A stretch of DNA of 64,000 nt from contig JBGTNK010000263.1 of assembly GCA_041743125.1 (NCBI GenBank), positions 1-64,000 on the forward strand, written 5' to 3'. Position numbers and translations under genes: made by a program. The DNA comes from Terrimonas_B sp041743125 (GTDB taxonomy: Bacteria; Bacteroidota; Bacteroidia; Chitinophagales; Chitinophagaceae). The notes under the pieces were generated by a model that ran no database searches, was not told where the DNA came from, and was given only the letters and a program-made list of their open reading frames with translations. Every line of letters begins with the position of its first letter. The stretch's first letter is position 1. Positions 51,049 to 60,579 of this stretch are shown piece by piece.

Positions 51049-52725
51049 ATGAATACCGATGCAACTATAATATGTCCTTTATGCAATGATGAAGTAAACA
51101 AATTATTGTATCGATATCATTTGGATGGCGAAAGACTGGTGATAGAAAAAATTAAAGAACAAAACCCCGGCTGGGCGGAGCATGATGGCATCTGTGGCCG
51201 CTGCGTAGATTATTACCAAACTGAATTGATCATGCAACATAAATTGTTGCCTGAAATTGGTCCCTATTTCCCTGTTAAGTCTATTGATGACTTTATTATA
51301 TTACCAGCGGCCCTTCGTCTTGATGCCAACCAAAGCTTTACCGGAAAAGGCATCACCATCTGTTTTATTGATAGTGGATTTTATCCGCATCCTGATCTGA
51401 ACGCCCATAAAAACAGGATCAAAAAAATAGTTGATATTCCGAATAACCGGACCCTTAGCCCGGTTTCTTGTTACTACGAAGATCAGAATAAGGCCTCATC
51501 TCTGTGGCATGGAACTATGACTTCTGTAGTATGCGCCGGTAATGGATTTTTAAGCAAAGGTTTGTATAAGGGAATTGCCAGCAATGCAGAACTTGTTTTA
51601 TTGAAAGTGCAGGACAACAAAGGAAAAATAACCAGCGCCAATATAGTAAAGGCATTAGAGTGGGTATTGCAACATCATCGGGAATACAATATTCGTATTG
51701 TTAACATGAGCGTTGGAGCAGACGAAGCCATTTCCTATAAGCAAAGCGCAGTGGACATACTTTCAGAGCAATTGATTGAAGAAGGTGTTGTGATCGTTGC
51801 CGCTGTCGGCAATGATGAAAAAGGCATTATAAAACCACCAGCCAATTCTTTGAATGTAATAGCTGTTGGTGGTATTGATGATGGTAATAAACTGGCCGAA
51901 GCAAAAACTCTTTATCATTCCTCCTTCGGGATAACAATGGATGATTTGATGAAACCCGAATTAGTGGCACAGGCCATTTGGATCGCTGCTCCCATTTTGC
52001 CCGGAACAAAAGAACAACAGGAATCGGAAGCATTGCATTGCCTGGTAAAAACAAATGACAAAGATCTACCTGAAAAATTTTCGGACTGGTGCAAAACGTT
52101 TTCTCCTGGAAGCAATTCGGGCCATGAAAATGATGTAACTTTTATACGGAATTTTATCAGCAACCGTATAAAGGCCTGCAAATATATTTCGCCGCATTAC
52201 ATGCATGTTGATGGTACTTCTTTTGCCGCACCCATCGTCAGTGCTGTTATTGCTCAAATGCTCGAAGCGGATCCGCATCTTACACCTCCTATGATACGGC
52301 AGGTTCTTTTCAGTACAGCTAAACGAATCAATGGACTGGCAGCAGAACGACAGGGCTTTGGTGTTATTCAACCAGGAAAAGCATTATTGAAAACCTTAAA
52401 AAGCGAAAACATCATGAAACCACATGCATCGCCGTATGTAAATGGCCGCAAAAAAATGATCGAATTTTATGTGCATCACGATTGTGCTTCACAAATATCA
52501 CTGGCGGGAAGTTTTAACCACTGGGCCACAGATGTGCTTTTGATGGAGCCAGGCAAAAAAGGGGTTTGGAAAATTGCGATCCCCATGCTACCTGCGGGCA
52601 AATATCATTACAAATTTTTTGTAGATGATAAAATGTGGCTGGAAGACGTGGATAATCCTTACCGGGTGCCCGATGGTTATCATGGTTTTAATAGTGTACT
52701 TGTCATCGAAAATCAAAATAAATGA
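51049..52725 (+). CDS. Cytoplasmic subtilase with N-terminal zinc ribbon and C-terminal glycogen-binding domain
   Basis: 558 residues, no signal peptide. A zinc ribbon (CPLC at 9-12, CGRC at 49-52) is followed by an S8 peptidase domain with the full triad: Asp108 (FIDSGFYPHPDL), His154 (LWHGTMTS), Ser391 (DGTSFAAPIVSA), and oxyanion Asn255 (AAVGND). The last 90 residues are an AMPK-beta/CBM48-like domain (SLAGSFNHWATDVLLME, GKYHYKFFVDDKMWLED). This suggests a protease recruited to glycogen or another glucan in the cytoplasm (inference). ATGA overlap with the next gene. The TTG at 51034 is less likely as start. Confidence 0.88.
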   Translation: MNTDATIICPLCNDEVNKLLYRYHLDGERLVIEKIKEQNPGWAEHDGICGRCVDYYQTELIMQHKLLPEIGPYFPVKSIDDFIILPAALRLDANQSFTGKGITICFIDSGFYPHPDLNAHKNRIKKIVDIPNNRTLSPVSCYYEDQNKASSLWHGTMTSVVCAGNGFLSKGLYKGIASNAELVLLKVQDNKGKITSANIVKALEWVLQHHREYNIRIVNMSVGADEAISYKQSAVDILSEQLIEEGVVIVAAVGNDEKGIIKPPANSLNVIAVGGIDDGNKLAEAKTLYHSSFGITMDDLMKPELVAQAIWIAAPILPGTKEQQESEALHCLVKTNDKDLPEKFSDWCKTFSPGSNSGHENDVTFIRNFISNRIKACKYISPHYMHVDGTSFAAPIVSAVIAQMLEADPHLTPPMIRQVLFSTAKRINGLAAERQGFGVIQPGKALLKTLKSENIMKPHASPYVNGRKKMIEFYVHHDCASQISLAGSFNHWATDVLLMEPGKKGVWKIAIPMLPAGKYHYKFFVDDKMWLEDVDNPYRVPDGYHGFNSVLVIENQNK

Positions 52726-52940
52726 TTATAGTAAATTTTGTATTGACCGTGATTGGCATTTATCTGGTATTGGGCGTTCTGTTCGCTATCCCATTTATTT
52801 TTAAAGGCGTTTTAAAAATTGATGAAGGAGCACATGGTTCGGGCTGGGGATTTCGTATCATTATTATTCCGGGTACAATTGTGTTCTGGCCGTTCCTATT
52901 AACGAAATGGATCCGGGCTATAAAAAAGAAAAGTTTATAA
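52722..52940 (+). CDS. Small membrane protein
   Basis: 72 residues with two hydrophobic helices separated by a polar loop (KIDEGAHGSG) and a basic end. Translationally coupled to the subtilase gene through an ATGA overlap. Family unknown; it could anchor a partner at the membrane. Confidence 0.65.
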   Translation: MIIVNFVLTVIGIYLVLGVLFAIPFIFKGVLKIDEGAHGSGWGFRIIIIPGTIVFWPFLLTKWIRAIKKKSL

Positions 52941-53018
52941 ACCCGGCTGAAGAATAACTTTTGTTTTTCCCGCTGATTAAAAAAATAAAAAACTTCCGGT
53001 AAGAATAGTTACAGGCTC

Positions 53019-53516
53019 ATGAACAAACAATTACGAAAAAGACACAGGCAGGCTTGGTATTTAATAGCCTTAATGCTTCCAATGGGAATTATCTTTTCCT
53101 GGCTGGTAATTCCCAACTTTGTTCCTGTAAAAACAATAAAACAAACAAGTCCGGAACTATTACCCATGATAAAATATGCAAGGAACAAAAACGGGTATTG
53201 CGTCAATATAAGAACAAATAAAGAAAATACGGAATGGCAGGTGGAATGGAACAATATACTGGCACTTTCTGTTCCATCTGCAGTCATTTATAAAACTTCC
53301 CCTGAATTCAATTCGCAAACTTTGCCAGGCGGAGCTGTATCCGAAGCAGCCACTTCGGTATTTATACCCGGTAATTCACAATTGATCGGCAGAATAGAGG
53401 CAAGAGGAAATTATATATTCCCAATGAATCCAGACTCAACAGACGGGCAATGGCAACTTACTCTATACGATTTTATACATCAGCAAATTATTGACACGAT
53501 TAAATTTCAACCATGA
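53019..53516 (+). CDS. Membrane-anchored hypothetical protein
   Basis: 165 residues: a basic N-terminus, one membrane helix (about 13-32) and an exported beta-rich domain of about 130 residues ending in HQQIIDTIKFQP. Family not recognised. Its stop overlaps the start of the ferric-reductase-like/Rieske gene (ATGA), so it is probably a subunit or chaperone for that protein. Confidence 0.65.
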   Translation: MNKQLRKRHRQAWYLIALMLPMGIIFSWLVIPNFVPVKTIKQTSPELLPMIKYARNKNGYCVNIRTNKENTEWQVEWNNILALSVPSAVIYKTSPEFNSQTLPGGAVSEAATSVFIPGNSQLIGRIEARGNYIFPMNPDSTDGQWQLTLYDFIHQQIIDTIKFQP

Positions 53517-54577
53517 GTGCTTCATATACTGCAGTAGGCTGGAACCGGCAAAAAAAAATATACGACTGGTTGATCGCCGGCTTTTGTATCAGCTATCTTT
53601 TTTTGTTTATGTCGCTGACATGGATATTTAATGAGGAAGTTACTTTCGAAACCCTCCTTATACGCAGTACATCTACACTGGCGGTATTGTTATTGCATGT
53701 GATACTGGCCATCGGTCCGTTATCCCGCCTGAATAAAAAATTTCTTCCCTTATTATACAATCGCAGACACCTGGGTGTAACTATGTTTACTATGGCATTA
53801 ATTCATGGCGTGTTTAGTATTTTCCAATTTCATGCGTTAAGTAATACTCATCCGCTGGTATCCTTATTTACTTCAAATACAAACTTTGGCTCCCTTCCGG
53901 CATTTCCCTTCCAGGCATTGGGCTTTTTTGCTTTAATCATCTTTTTTTTGATGGCCATTACCAGCCACGACTTCTGGCTGCATAATCTTTCACCAAAAGT
54001 TTGGAAGACATTGCACATGTTTGTTTACCTCGCCTATTTTTTGGTAGTGATGCATGTAATGCTGGGCGTGATACAACTGGAAAAAAACCCGGTATTTGTG
54101 CTCATGATCCTCACCGGGGCTGTTTCACTAGTCTCATTACACCTGGCGGCCGCCCACAAAGAAAAACAGATTGACAACATGAACTTTGCTTTGCAACAGG
54201 AAGGGTTTGTTGCCGTATGTGACGTGAATGATATTCATGAAAGCAGGGCTAAAATATTTTGTATAGATAAGGAAAGGATCGCTGTTTACAGGCACGAGAA
54301 TAAACTTTTTGCCATCCACAATGTATGCAAGCACCAGGGTGGTCCCCTTGGTGAAGGGAAAATACTGGATGGCTGCATAACTTGTCCGTGGCATGGATAC
54401 CAGTACTTGCCGCATAACGGGCAGTCACCACCACCTTTCAAAGAAAAAGTAAATACCTATGATCTTAAGATTGCCGGAGGCAAAGTATGGCTGAATCCAA
54501 AGCCATTCCCGGAGGGAACCGAAAGAACAGGAGCAACAATCATGAATAAGAAAACAGAATTAATAACCCAGGAATAA
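53513..54577 (+). CDS. Ferric-reductase-like membrane domain fused to Rieske 2Fe-2S domain
   Basis: 354 residues. Six membrane helices (to about 210) resemble the ferric reductase/MsrQ-like domain with candidate haem histidines near 62, 98, 168 and 181. A cytoplasmic Rieske domain follows, with ligands Cys272-x-His274 (CKHQGGPLGEG) and Cys291-x-x-His294 (CPWHGYQY). The protein would move electrons between the soluble 2Fe-2S domain and membrane haem. The partner oxidoreductase is not identified; the adjacent Cys/His-motif protein is a candidate. Confidence 0.87.
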   Translation: MSASYTAVGWNRQKKIYDWLIAGFCISYLFLFMSLTWIFNEEVTFETLLIRSTSTLAVLLLHVILAIGPLSRLNKKFLPLLYNRRHLGVTMFTMALIHGVFSIFQFHALSNTHPLVSLFTSNTNFGSLPAFPFQALGFFALIIFFLMAITSHDFWLHNLSPKVWKTLHMFVYLAYFLVVMHVMLGVIQLEKNPVFVLMILTGAVSLVSLHLAAAHKEKQIDNMNFALQQEGFVAVCDVNDIHESRAKIFCIDKERIAVYRHENKLFAIHNVCKHQGGPLGEGKILDGCITCPWHGYQYLPHNGQSPPPFKEKVNTYDLKIAGGKVWLNPKPFPEGTERTGATIMNKKTELITQE

Positions 54578-54583
54578 AAAGCT

Positions 54584-55435
54584 ATGAAGGATAACGAATT
54601 TTATATCGGATGGATGCCGAAGGCGCCGGATGGCTTTGCAGCCCATATTCGTAAAGTGGTTATCGCTATACTTATTCTTGTCGTTACAACCGGAATTGTA
54701 TTAGCGCTGCAGCAACGAAAATTTTCCACTTCCGGTTTTGAATTTGGCCAGCTAACAGAGGTAAAAGGAATTTACAGGCAATTCCCTGTGCCATCGCTAA
54801 AAGTAATGACGCAACAAGATGCTTTTGGTAATTCCTCATTTATTACAATGCCACTAACTGGTTATGGAAAATTTGGAGCAGAAGCAGCCATAGCTGAATT
54901 GGAGAAAACAAATAATACCATTCTCGATAAAAAGGAAATAACGATCAGGGGAACTCTTTTGTACAGCGATGGAAAAACATTGCTCCAGATAGATAAAAAT
55001 GATGATCCATTGATAGAGGTAGGAGAAACAGAAGCTGTACATTCTATTCCCTTAATAAAAGAATTGGGAACAGTTCAGTTAACAGGTGAAGTACTGGATC
55101 CCAAGTGCTATTTTGGAGTAATGAAGCCTGGTCATGGCAAGCCCCATCGCGATTGCGCCATCCGCTGCATAGCCGGTGGCATGAGTCCTGTATTTTGGGT
55201 AAAAAATGAAAAAGACGAGTCTGATTACTATCTCCTTTTAGATGAGAACGGAAAAAAAATGAATGACGCATTAAAAGATCATGTAGCCGAACCAGTATCC
55301 CTTAAAGCAAGAGCCGTACAATTTGACGACTGGATTATTTTATACGTAAATAAGAATTCAATCAAAAGAACCGGTGGCTTAAGTTGGTTTAAGTTAAACG
55401 ATCAAACCATTTCATGCGGGCCGGTTGAAAAATAA
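54584..55435 (+). CDS. Membrane-anchored protein with conserved Cys/His motif
   Basis: 283 residues with one N-terminal membrane helix (about 25-42) and a beta-rich periplasmic part. A striking cluster lies at 175-195: CYFGVM, PGHGKPHRDC, AIRC, with Cys175, His184, His188, Cys191 and Cys195, followed by AGGMSP. It looks like a metal or haem site. I recall related motifs in uncharacterised proteins near electron-transfer genes, but cannot name the family. Lies six bases after the Rieske fusion gene, so they form a likely complex. Confidence 0.7.
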   Translation: MKDNEFYIGWMPKAPDGFAAHIRKVVIAILILVVTTGIVLALQQRKFSTSGFEFGQLTEVKGIYRQFPVPSLKVMTQQDAFGNSSFITMPLTGYGKFGAEAAIAELEKTNNTILDKKEITIRGTLLYSDGKTLLQIDKNDDPLIEVGETEAVHSIPLIKELGTVQLTGEVLDPKCYFGVMKPGHGKPHRDCAIRCIAGGMSPVFWVKNEKDESDYYLLLDENGKKMNDALKDHVAEPVSLKARAVQFDDWIILYVNKNSIKRTGGLSWFKLNDQTISCGPVEK

Positions 55436-55510
55436 ATTTTCAATAATAACTACTTATTGGTCACAGATAGTCTTTTTTTTCAGAGAACTGATCTTTAAAA
55501 AATTTTCAAA

Positions 55511-56059
55511 ATGAACATAACTCTTTTGAACCAGAAAACTGTAACAATTAGATCACTCATGCAAAGTGATAAAACATCGTTATACAACTACCTTCAAAAT
55601 TTATCTCCTGAAAGCAGGTCCCGGTTTGGCCCGCATTCTTTCGACAGGACAACCATTGATAACATTTTTGATAATCCGGACAATGACATTTTCCGTTTTA
55701 TAGCAACGAACGAATCTGCTCATGATACGGTGGCTTATATGCTTGTCAAAAAAGGATTGATTGAAGAAGACCGGCAACGTTATGAACAGCGAAATCAAAC
55801 CTACCCAAAAGATAGCACGGTAACATTTGCACCTTCCGTGGCAGATGCCTGGCAAAGCTCGGGTCTTGGTACTGCTATGCTCCACTTTATAGAAAATGAA
55901 TTAAAGAGTAAAGGAATTCGCCATATCCTGCTTTGGGGCGGCGTTCAAGCTTCAAATACAAAAGCAGTTCATTATTATAAGAAAAACGGCTACCAGTTTA
56001 TCTCCACTTTCTGGCATAATGATATGGAAAACTATGATATGGTCAAGGCGTTAACCTGA
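55511..56059 (+). CDS. GNAT family N-acetyltransferase
   Basis: 182 residues. The acetyl-CoA loop lies in FAPSVADAWQSSGLGTAMLHFI (QSSGLGT as the R/Q-x-x-G-x-G/A variant) and the C-terminal NTKAVHYYKKNGYQF completes the fold. The N-terminal VTIRSLMQSDKTSLYNYLQ is also typical. Substrate unknown. Confidence 0.88.
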   Translation: MNITLLNQKTVTIRSLMQSDKTSLYNYLQNLSPESRSRFGPHSFDRTTIDNIFDNPDNDIFRFIATNESAHDTVAYMLVKKGLIEEDRQRYEQRNQTYPKDSTVTFAPSVADAWQSSGLGTAMLHFIENELKSKGIRHILLWGGVQASNTKAVHYYKKNGYQFISTFWHNDMENYDMVKALT

Positions 56060-56104
56060 TGCCTGTTTTATTGAAATTTCGAATTGTGCTCATATAAAAT
56101 GATA

Positions 56105-56800
56105 TCAGGGAAATATTACCAGGTCTTGCTGCCTTTTATGCAATAGTAAAGAAATGATTTCATGAACAATATCAACAGCCACTTCATCCTTCGATTTTAA
56201 TGCAAAATCTTTTTGTTTCAGACCAGGACCTATCAGGCTGACTTTATTAGTATCATAACCGAAGGTAGCCTGGTCATCATTCATTGAATTTAATACTACC
56301 AAATCAAAATTCTTCTTCTTTAGTTTGCCGATGGCATGGGTAAGTTCATCATGGGTTTCCAGTGCAAATCCAACAGAGAGTTGTTTCGGGGATTTTATTT
56401 TTCCAAATTCAAAAGCTATGTCAGTATTCTTTACCATCCTTATAACAAAAGAAGCATCCTCTTTCTTGATTTTTTGCTTTGCTATTTTTTCCGGCCGGTA
56501 ATCCGCTACAGCTGCTGCAAAAACGGCTATATCAATTTCCTCAAAATAACCACAACAGGCGTTATACATTTCTAAAGCAGAACTTATAGCTACGATCTTC
56601 AACCGGGGATGTTGCAATTGAATATTTACAGGACCAGATACCAGGATCACTTCTGCACCCCGATGCAAGAATTTGCCGGCAATTGCATAACCCATCTTTC
56701 CAGATGAATGATTGCTGACATAGCGAACAGGATCAATCGCTTCCCGGGTAGGCCCCGCAGTGATCAATACTTTTTTATTTTCTAAAATGGGAAAGCTCAT
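56105..56800 (-). CDS. Standalone phosphopantothenate-cysteine ligase-type protein (CoaB domain)
   Basis: 231 residues that match the C-terminal (CoaB) half of CoaBC: VLITAGPTREAIDPVRYVSNHSSGKMGYAIA, the AAVADYRP motif and the NDDQATFGYDTNKVSLI tail. CoaB joins 4'-phosphopantothenate and cysteine in coenzyme A synthesis. The flavin-binding CoaC half is not attached and not adjacent; the gene starts at its own ATG, so this is a short form rather than a truncated reading frame. Confidence 0.87.
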   Translation of the reverse strand: MSFPILENKKVLITAGPTREAIDPVRYVSNHSSGKMGYAIAGKFLHRGAEVILVSGPVNIQLQHPRLKIVAISSALEMYNACCGYFEEIDIAVFAAAVADYRPEKIAKQKIKKEDASFVIRMVKNTDIAFEFGKIKSPKQLSVGFALETHDELTHAIGKLKKKNFDLVVLNSMNDDQATFGYDTNKVSLIGPGLKQKDFALKSKDEVAVDIVHEIISLLLHKRQQDLVIFP

Positions 56801-56833
56801 TACCGGCGATTAATTCTATAATTTTTCCCTACA

Positions 56834-57526
56834 CTAAGAATTACCATAAACTTTGATCACGGGCTCCCTCAGGGCACCGGCCTCTTCCGTACAATGATAA
56901 AAAATTGTTCCGGCAATTTGTTCTGGCTTCACCCAATTTTTGAAGTCTGCATCCGGCATAGACTTTCTGTTTTGGGGAGTATCAATAGTACTGGGTACTA
57001 CCACACTGGTAACTACATTTTTCCCTTTCGCTTCATCATTCATTAATTCAGCCAAACGGAATATTAAAGACTTGGCTAATCCGTATGCTACCATGCCCTT
57101 GCCATTTTTTGCATCCATTCCGGGCCTGGAACCAACAATAAATATCCTCCCGTTTTGTTGTTTCATCATCTGTACAAAAACGGGTCGTGCCACATTATAA
57201 GTTGTCTCAAAATTTAATTTGTATTGCTTTACCATATCTGTTGTTGAAGTGTCAGCAATTTTACCCATGGCAAATCCACCAACTGTAAGCACAACAGCAT
57301 CAATATTTTTGTGCTTATCAATAATGGAGTTTATAAATTTAGCTGAATCCTCTTCATTCATTAAATCCACTATTATTTTTTCAAAACTGTCAGGGGGAAA
57401 ATCCATAGGCACGGGATCGTTGGGTACCACGGTGCCTATAACTTTATATCCTTCATCAATAAATTTTTTAACTACGGCCTGGCCCATGTTGCCGGAAGCC
57501 CCGGTTACGATTGCAATTTTTGACAT
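56834..57526 (-). CDS. SDR family oxidoreductase
   Basis: 230-residue short-chain dehydrogenase with the cofactor motif TGASGNMGQAV, the catalytic YxxxK (YGLAK) and a Ser region before it. NAD(H)- or NADP(H)-dependent; substrate unknown. Lies on the minus strand 33 bases upstream of the coaB-type gene. Confidence 0.9.
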   Translation of the reverse strand: MSKIAIVTGASGNMGQAVVKKFIDEGYKVIGTVVPNDPVPMDFPPDSFEKIIVDLMNEEDSAKFINSIIDKHKNIDAVVLTVGGFAMGKIADTSTTDMVKQYKLNFETTYNVARPVFVQMMKQQNGRIFIVGSRPGMDAKNGKGMVAYGLAKSLIFRLAELMNDEAKGKNVVTSVVVPSTIDTPQNRKSMPDADFKNWVKPEQIAGTIFYHCTEEAGALREPVIKVYGNS

Positions 57527-57593
57527 ATGCTTTTTTTATGGTAAATATCTTCCCTTTCTAAAAAATTCTGCTTTCTATACAAAGTTGTATCGG

Positions 57594-58211
57594 TTATTTT
57601 TTCATTGTCATTCTCACCCCAAGAAAAAGAGACACACCACTTAACCTGGATCCCTGCACTGTCAATGGCGATTTCCACCATGAACCGTCAAAGTAAATTG
57701 TTTGCAACCATTTTATTTCCGTCTTATATCCCAGTCTGGTTCCGGCTTTCGCAAACACATTTCCTTTTCTTGAAACCTCTTGCCTGATTTTATTTTCGCT
57801 AAGTTGTATCAACCTGGGTTCTCCAATATTCAAATAGCCAACCCCTGTATACACCGAGGTAAACCACTTGGCCTGACCAAAGATAAAATTCTTACCTCCA
57901 TTTACCGCTCCCATTACAAGGGAACTGTTGGTGTTTGTAAAAAGATAAGGAGATCCGTCTTCCTTTATTCGCTGATTATACTTTAACGAATTAAAATCAA
58001 GGGTGCCCTGAACAAACCAATTTTTACTGTTCTCAAGCTCAATTCCCGAATTAAATGCAATGGAAGGCTTAAAAACATGGTGCAACGATCCCGGCGATTT
58101 TATTAAACCCGCACCAGTGGTAAAGTACACCCTGCGATTGTCCTGGGCTATTATTTCTGAAACACTTCCTGTAAGGACAATAATCAAAAACAAAATCAAT
58201 TCTCTTTTCAT
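57594..58211 (-). CDS. Exported outer-membrane barrel-like protein
   Basis: 205 residues with a signal peptide (to about 23) and a strand-rich mature part ending LFLGVRMTMKK. The strand pattern (RVYFTTGAGLIKSP, WFVQGTLDFNSLKY) suggests a small outer-membrane barrel. Function unknown. Confidence 0.65.
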   Translation of the reverse strand: MKRELILFLIIVLTGSVSEIIAQDNRRVYFTTGAGLIKSPGSLHHVFKPSIAFNSGIELENSKNWFVQGTLDFNSLKYNQRIKEDGSPYLFTNTNSSLVMGAVNGGKNFIFGQAKWFTSVYTGVGYLNIGEPRLIQLSENKIRQEVSRKGNVFAKAGTRLGYKTEIKWLQTIYFDGSWWKSPLTVQGSRLSGVSLFLGVRMTMKK

Positions 58212-58264
58212 GGTTTGTTTGTTTGTTTACCTAAATTCATTCCCATTTTAAATCACCTTCTGTA

Positions 58265-59932
58265 TTAGTGCCAGGAGAATTTTCCCCCGGTATTCACCCT
58301 GACTTTATATAAACTACTATGAGCTGTCATGTATAAAGTCTTTCCGTCTTCATCGCCCCAAGCCATATTGGCGGGTCTTTCTGGTGTGATCATTTTTCCA
58401 AGTAATTTCCCTTCGGCACTCAATATCCAAAGGCCTCCCGGAGCGGATATAAAAAGATTTCCATGTTTATCCACTTTCATTCCATCCAATGCTTCCTCAT
58501 CTTCGGTAAAACTGAAATCATAAAATATTTTTCCATTTTTCAGCCTTCCATCAGGCAATACTTCATATCGCCATAATGTTTTAGTATGATGAATATTCCT
58601 GGTATCCCAGTTGGTGACATACAAATATTTTTCATCGGGGGAGAAAGCGATTCCATTGGGTCCTCCCAAATCTTTTGATACCACCTGTACCTTTCCATTT
58701 CTGATCATAAAGACGCCCTGGTAATCGAGTTCTTTTTTGGAATCCTTGAAAAATCCGGGAAGGCCATAAGGAGGATCCGTGAAATAGATGGTACCATCAC
58801 TACGTAATACAATATCATTGGGACTGTTGAAACGTTTCCCGTCTATATTATCAGCAAGTATAGTAACAGGCCCTTTCTTCTCTATTCGTACCACACGCCT
58901 GTTACCATGCTGATCAATAATCAACCGTCCCTCTTTATCAATAACCAAACCATTGCTCCCCGGTTGTCCGTAGTCGCCTATATCCGCTCCGGTATATCCG
59001 CTATGACTCATATAAACCGTTACATTGTGATTGGCCGGATTATACCGATAGATCGTATTTGTATTTGGATCACTGAATAATAAATATCCATCCGGGTGCC
59101 AAACCGGTCCTTCTGTAAAAGAAAATCCGTCAGCAATCTTTTCCACTTTTGTTCCGGGGGTAATAATAGAATTCAGTCTTTCATCAATCGAATAAATTTT
59201 ACCAATGTCTTTCCAATTCGGATTAAACGGTAAGCCGTTTTTGTAAAAATCAACGACTGCATTTCTTATCCAGATATAATTGTCCGGCAACTTTCCAATT
59301 GCTCCGTTGATACCTAATATCGCTATGTTGAATTTTTCACCGGCCATTGCATTTTCGGTAAGTATCACCCGGTTCCTTGTGTTGTATCCGGCAATGGCTC
59401 CATCGCCGGCCTGGCCAAAACCGAGCATTTGTTTTCCATTTACCCAAATTTCGCTGTAATCATCTACCACTATTTCAAATACTGCTGTAGTGCCTGCTGT
59501 ATTTAATTTCCCTATTTGGGCAGGAATTGTTAACTCAACTTTGTACCACACGAAGGAAAACAAACCGGTCCCCTGCCTGCTCTCCAGTTCGGTGGATTTA
59601 ATATCTTTAAACCCGGCGTCAAAATCTTCCGCTCCTACCTGGGGGTGTAAACTATGAGATGGAATAGACCGGCCAGTCGGATATAATGGCAAAGCGTCCC
59701 CTCCCCCTTTTTGCGGGCCGGGCAAAAAAAACTCTTTTTCCAAAATATGTGCGGGTTGCACGTACCACTTCGCATTGACCAACGAAGCTCCCTCAACAGT
59801 ACGCAGATCAGCAATGGCCTGTGGCTTATCAACGGCAAGTAACCTCGTTTCCTGCGTAAAGGCAAATATTGCCAGCATCAATAAAATAAATATTAATGCA
59901 TAAATTTTTAGAAAAAAATATAACCTGCTCAT
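58265..59932 (-). CDS. Exported SMP-30/gluconolactonase with N-terminal sugar-binding-like domain
   Basis: 555 residues. A signal/anchor helix, then about 200 residues with a galactose-binding-like fold (FEIVVDDYSEIWVNGKQMLGFGQ), then an SMP-30 six-bladed propeller (about 245-545): FTEGPVWHPDGYLLFSDP, GSNGLVIDKEGRLIIDQHGNRRV, FNSPNDIVLRSDGTIYFTDPPYG and GPNGIAFSPDEKYLYVTN provide the calcium-binding Glu, Asn and Asp. Likely a periplasmic lactonase or ester hydrolase. The fused N-terminal domain is unusual. Confidence 0.87.
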   Translation of the reverse strand: MSRLYFFLKIYALIFILLMLAIFAFTQETRLLAVDKPQAIADLRTVEGASLVNAKWYVQPAHILEKEFFLPGPQKGGGDALPLYPTGRSIPSHSLHPQVGAEDFDAGFKDIKSTELESRQGTGLFSFVWYKVELTIPAQIGKLNTAGTTAVFEIVVDDYSEIWVNGKQMLGFGQAGDGAIAGYNTRNRVILTENAMAGEKFNIAILGINGAIGKLPDNYIWIRNAVVDFYKNGLPFNPNWKDIGKIYSIDERLNSIITPGTKVEKIADGFSFTEGPVWHPDGYLLFSDPNTNTIYRYNPANHNVTVYMSHSGYTGADIGDYGQPGSNGLVIDKEGRLIIDQHGNRRVVRIEKKGPVTILADNIDGKRFNSPNDIVLRSDGTIYFTDPPYGLPGFFKDSKKELDYQGVFMIRNGKVQVVSKDLGGPNGIAFSPDEKYLYVTNWDTRNIHHTKTLWRYEVLPDGRLKNGKIFYDFSFTEDEEALDGMKVDKHGNLFISAPGGLWILSAEGKLLGKMITPERPANMAWGDEDGKTLYMTAHSSLYKVRVNTGGKFSWH

Positions 59933-60068
59933 GATGTTAAAACATTTTTGTAACTCCTGATCTTTTTAGTAAAACAACACCGCCTGATTATCCCTGCCAG
60001 ATGGAAATCTTTATTGTCCTTATGTGGAAAAACCCTGCGGTATAAATAAAGACTTAGTAGCAGCAGCA

Positions 60069-60551
60069 TTAGTCAATCTTTATTTTACTGCCGGCAATAG
60101 CAATTTCTTCATCCTGCTGTGCACTGGCAGCCCCGCTTACCCCAATTGCGCCGACTACCTGGCCATCAACCATGATGGGAATACCACCTTGCAAAAAGGT
60201 GTGTCCCACTGTTATCAATGCCTGCCTTCCTCCGTTAATAGAGTTTTCCAACTTAGCAGAAGGTGCTTTGAACAATGCGGCTGTATTTGCTTTTTTGATT
60301 GATACTTCCGAGGAAGCTGGAAATGTTCCGTCCAATCTTTCCAGGTAAACGAGATTTCCGCCATTATCCACTATGGCAATAGCTCCACCGGGCGAATTAT
60401 TTGCCCTGGCATATTTTACGGCTTCCGTCGCCACTTTTTTTGCAGCTTCAAGTGAAATGTTTTTTGCAACAATTGTTTGCGCCTTAGTTTCAGATGCCAG
60501 CATTACCATGGCAGTAAATGAAAGGACGGCTGCTATTTTATTTGTTATCAT
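60069..60551 (-). CDS. GlcG/HbpS-family haem-binding-like protein
   Basis: 160 residues with a signal peptide. The HbpS/GlcG fold is shown by AAKKVATEAVKYARANNSPGGAIAIVDNGGNLVYLERLDG (motifs GAIAIVDNGG and LVYLERLDG), the central TAALFKAPSAKLE, and the C-terminal VVGAIGVSGAASAQQDEEIA. Members bind haem or cobalamin or take part in glycolate use. Same strand as the gluconolactonase gene. Confidence 0.9.
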   Translation of the reverse strand: MITNKIAAVLSFTAMVMLASETKAQTIVAKNISLEAAKKVATEAVKYARANNSPGGAIAIVDNGGNLVYLERLDGTFPASSEVSIKKANTAALFKAPSAKLENSINGGRQALITVGHTFLQGGIPIMVDGQVVGAIGVSGAASAQQDEEIAIAGSKIKID

Positions 60552-60579
60552 AAATCCATTTTATAAATGATTATCTTTT

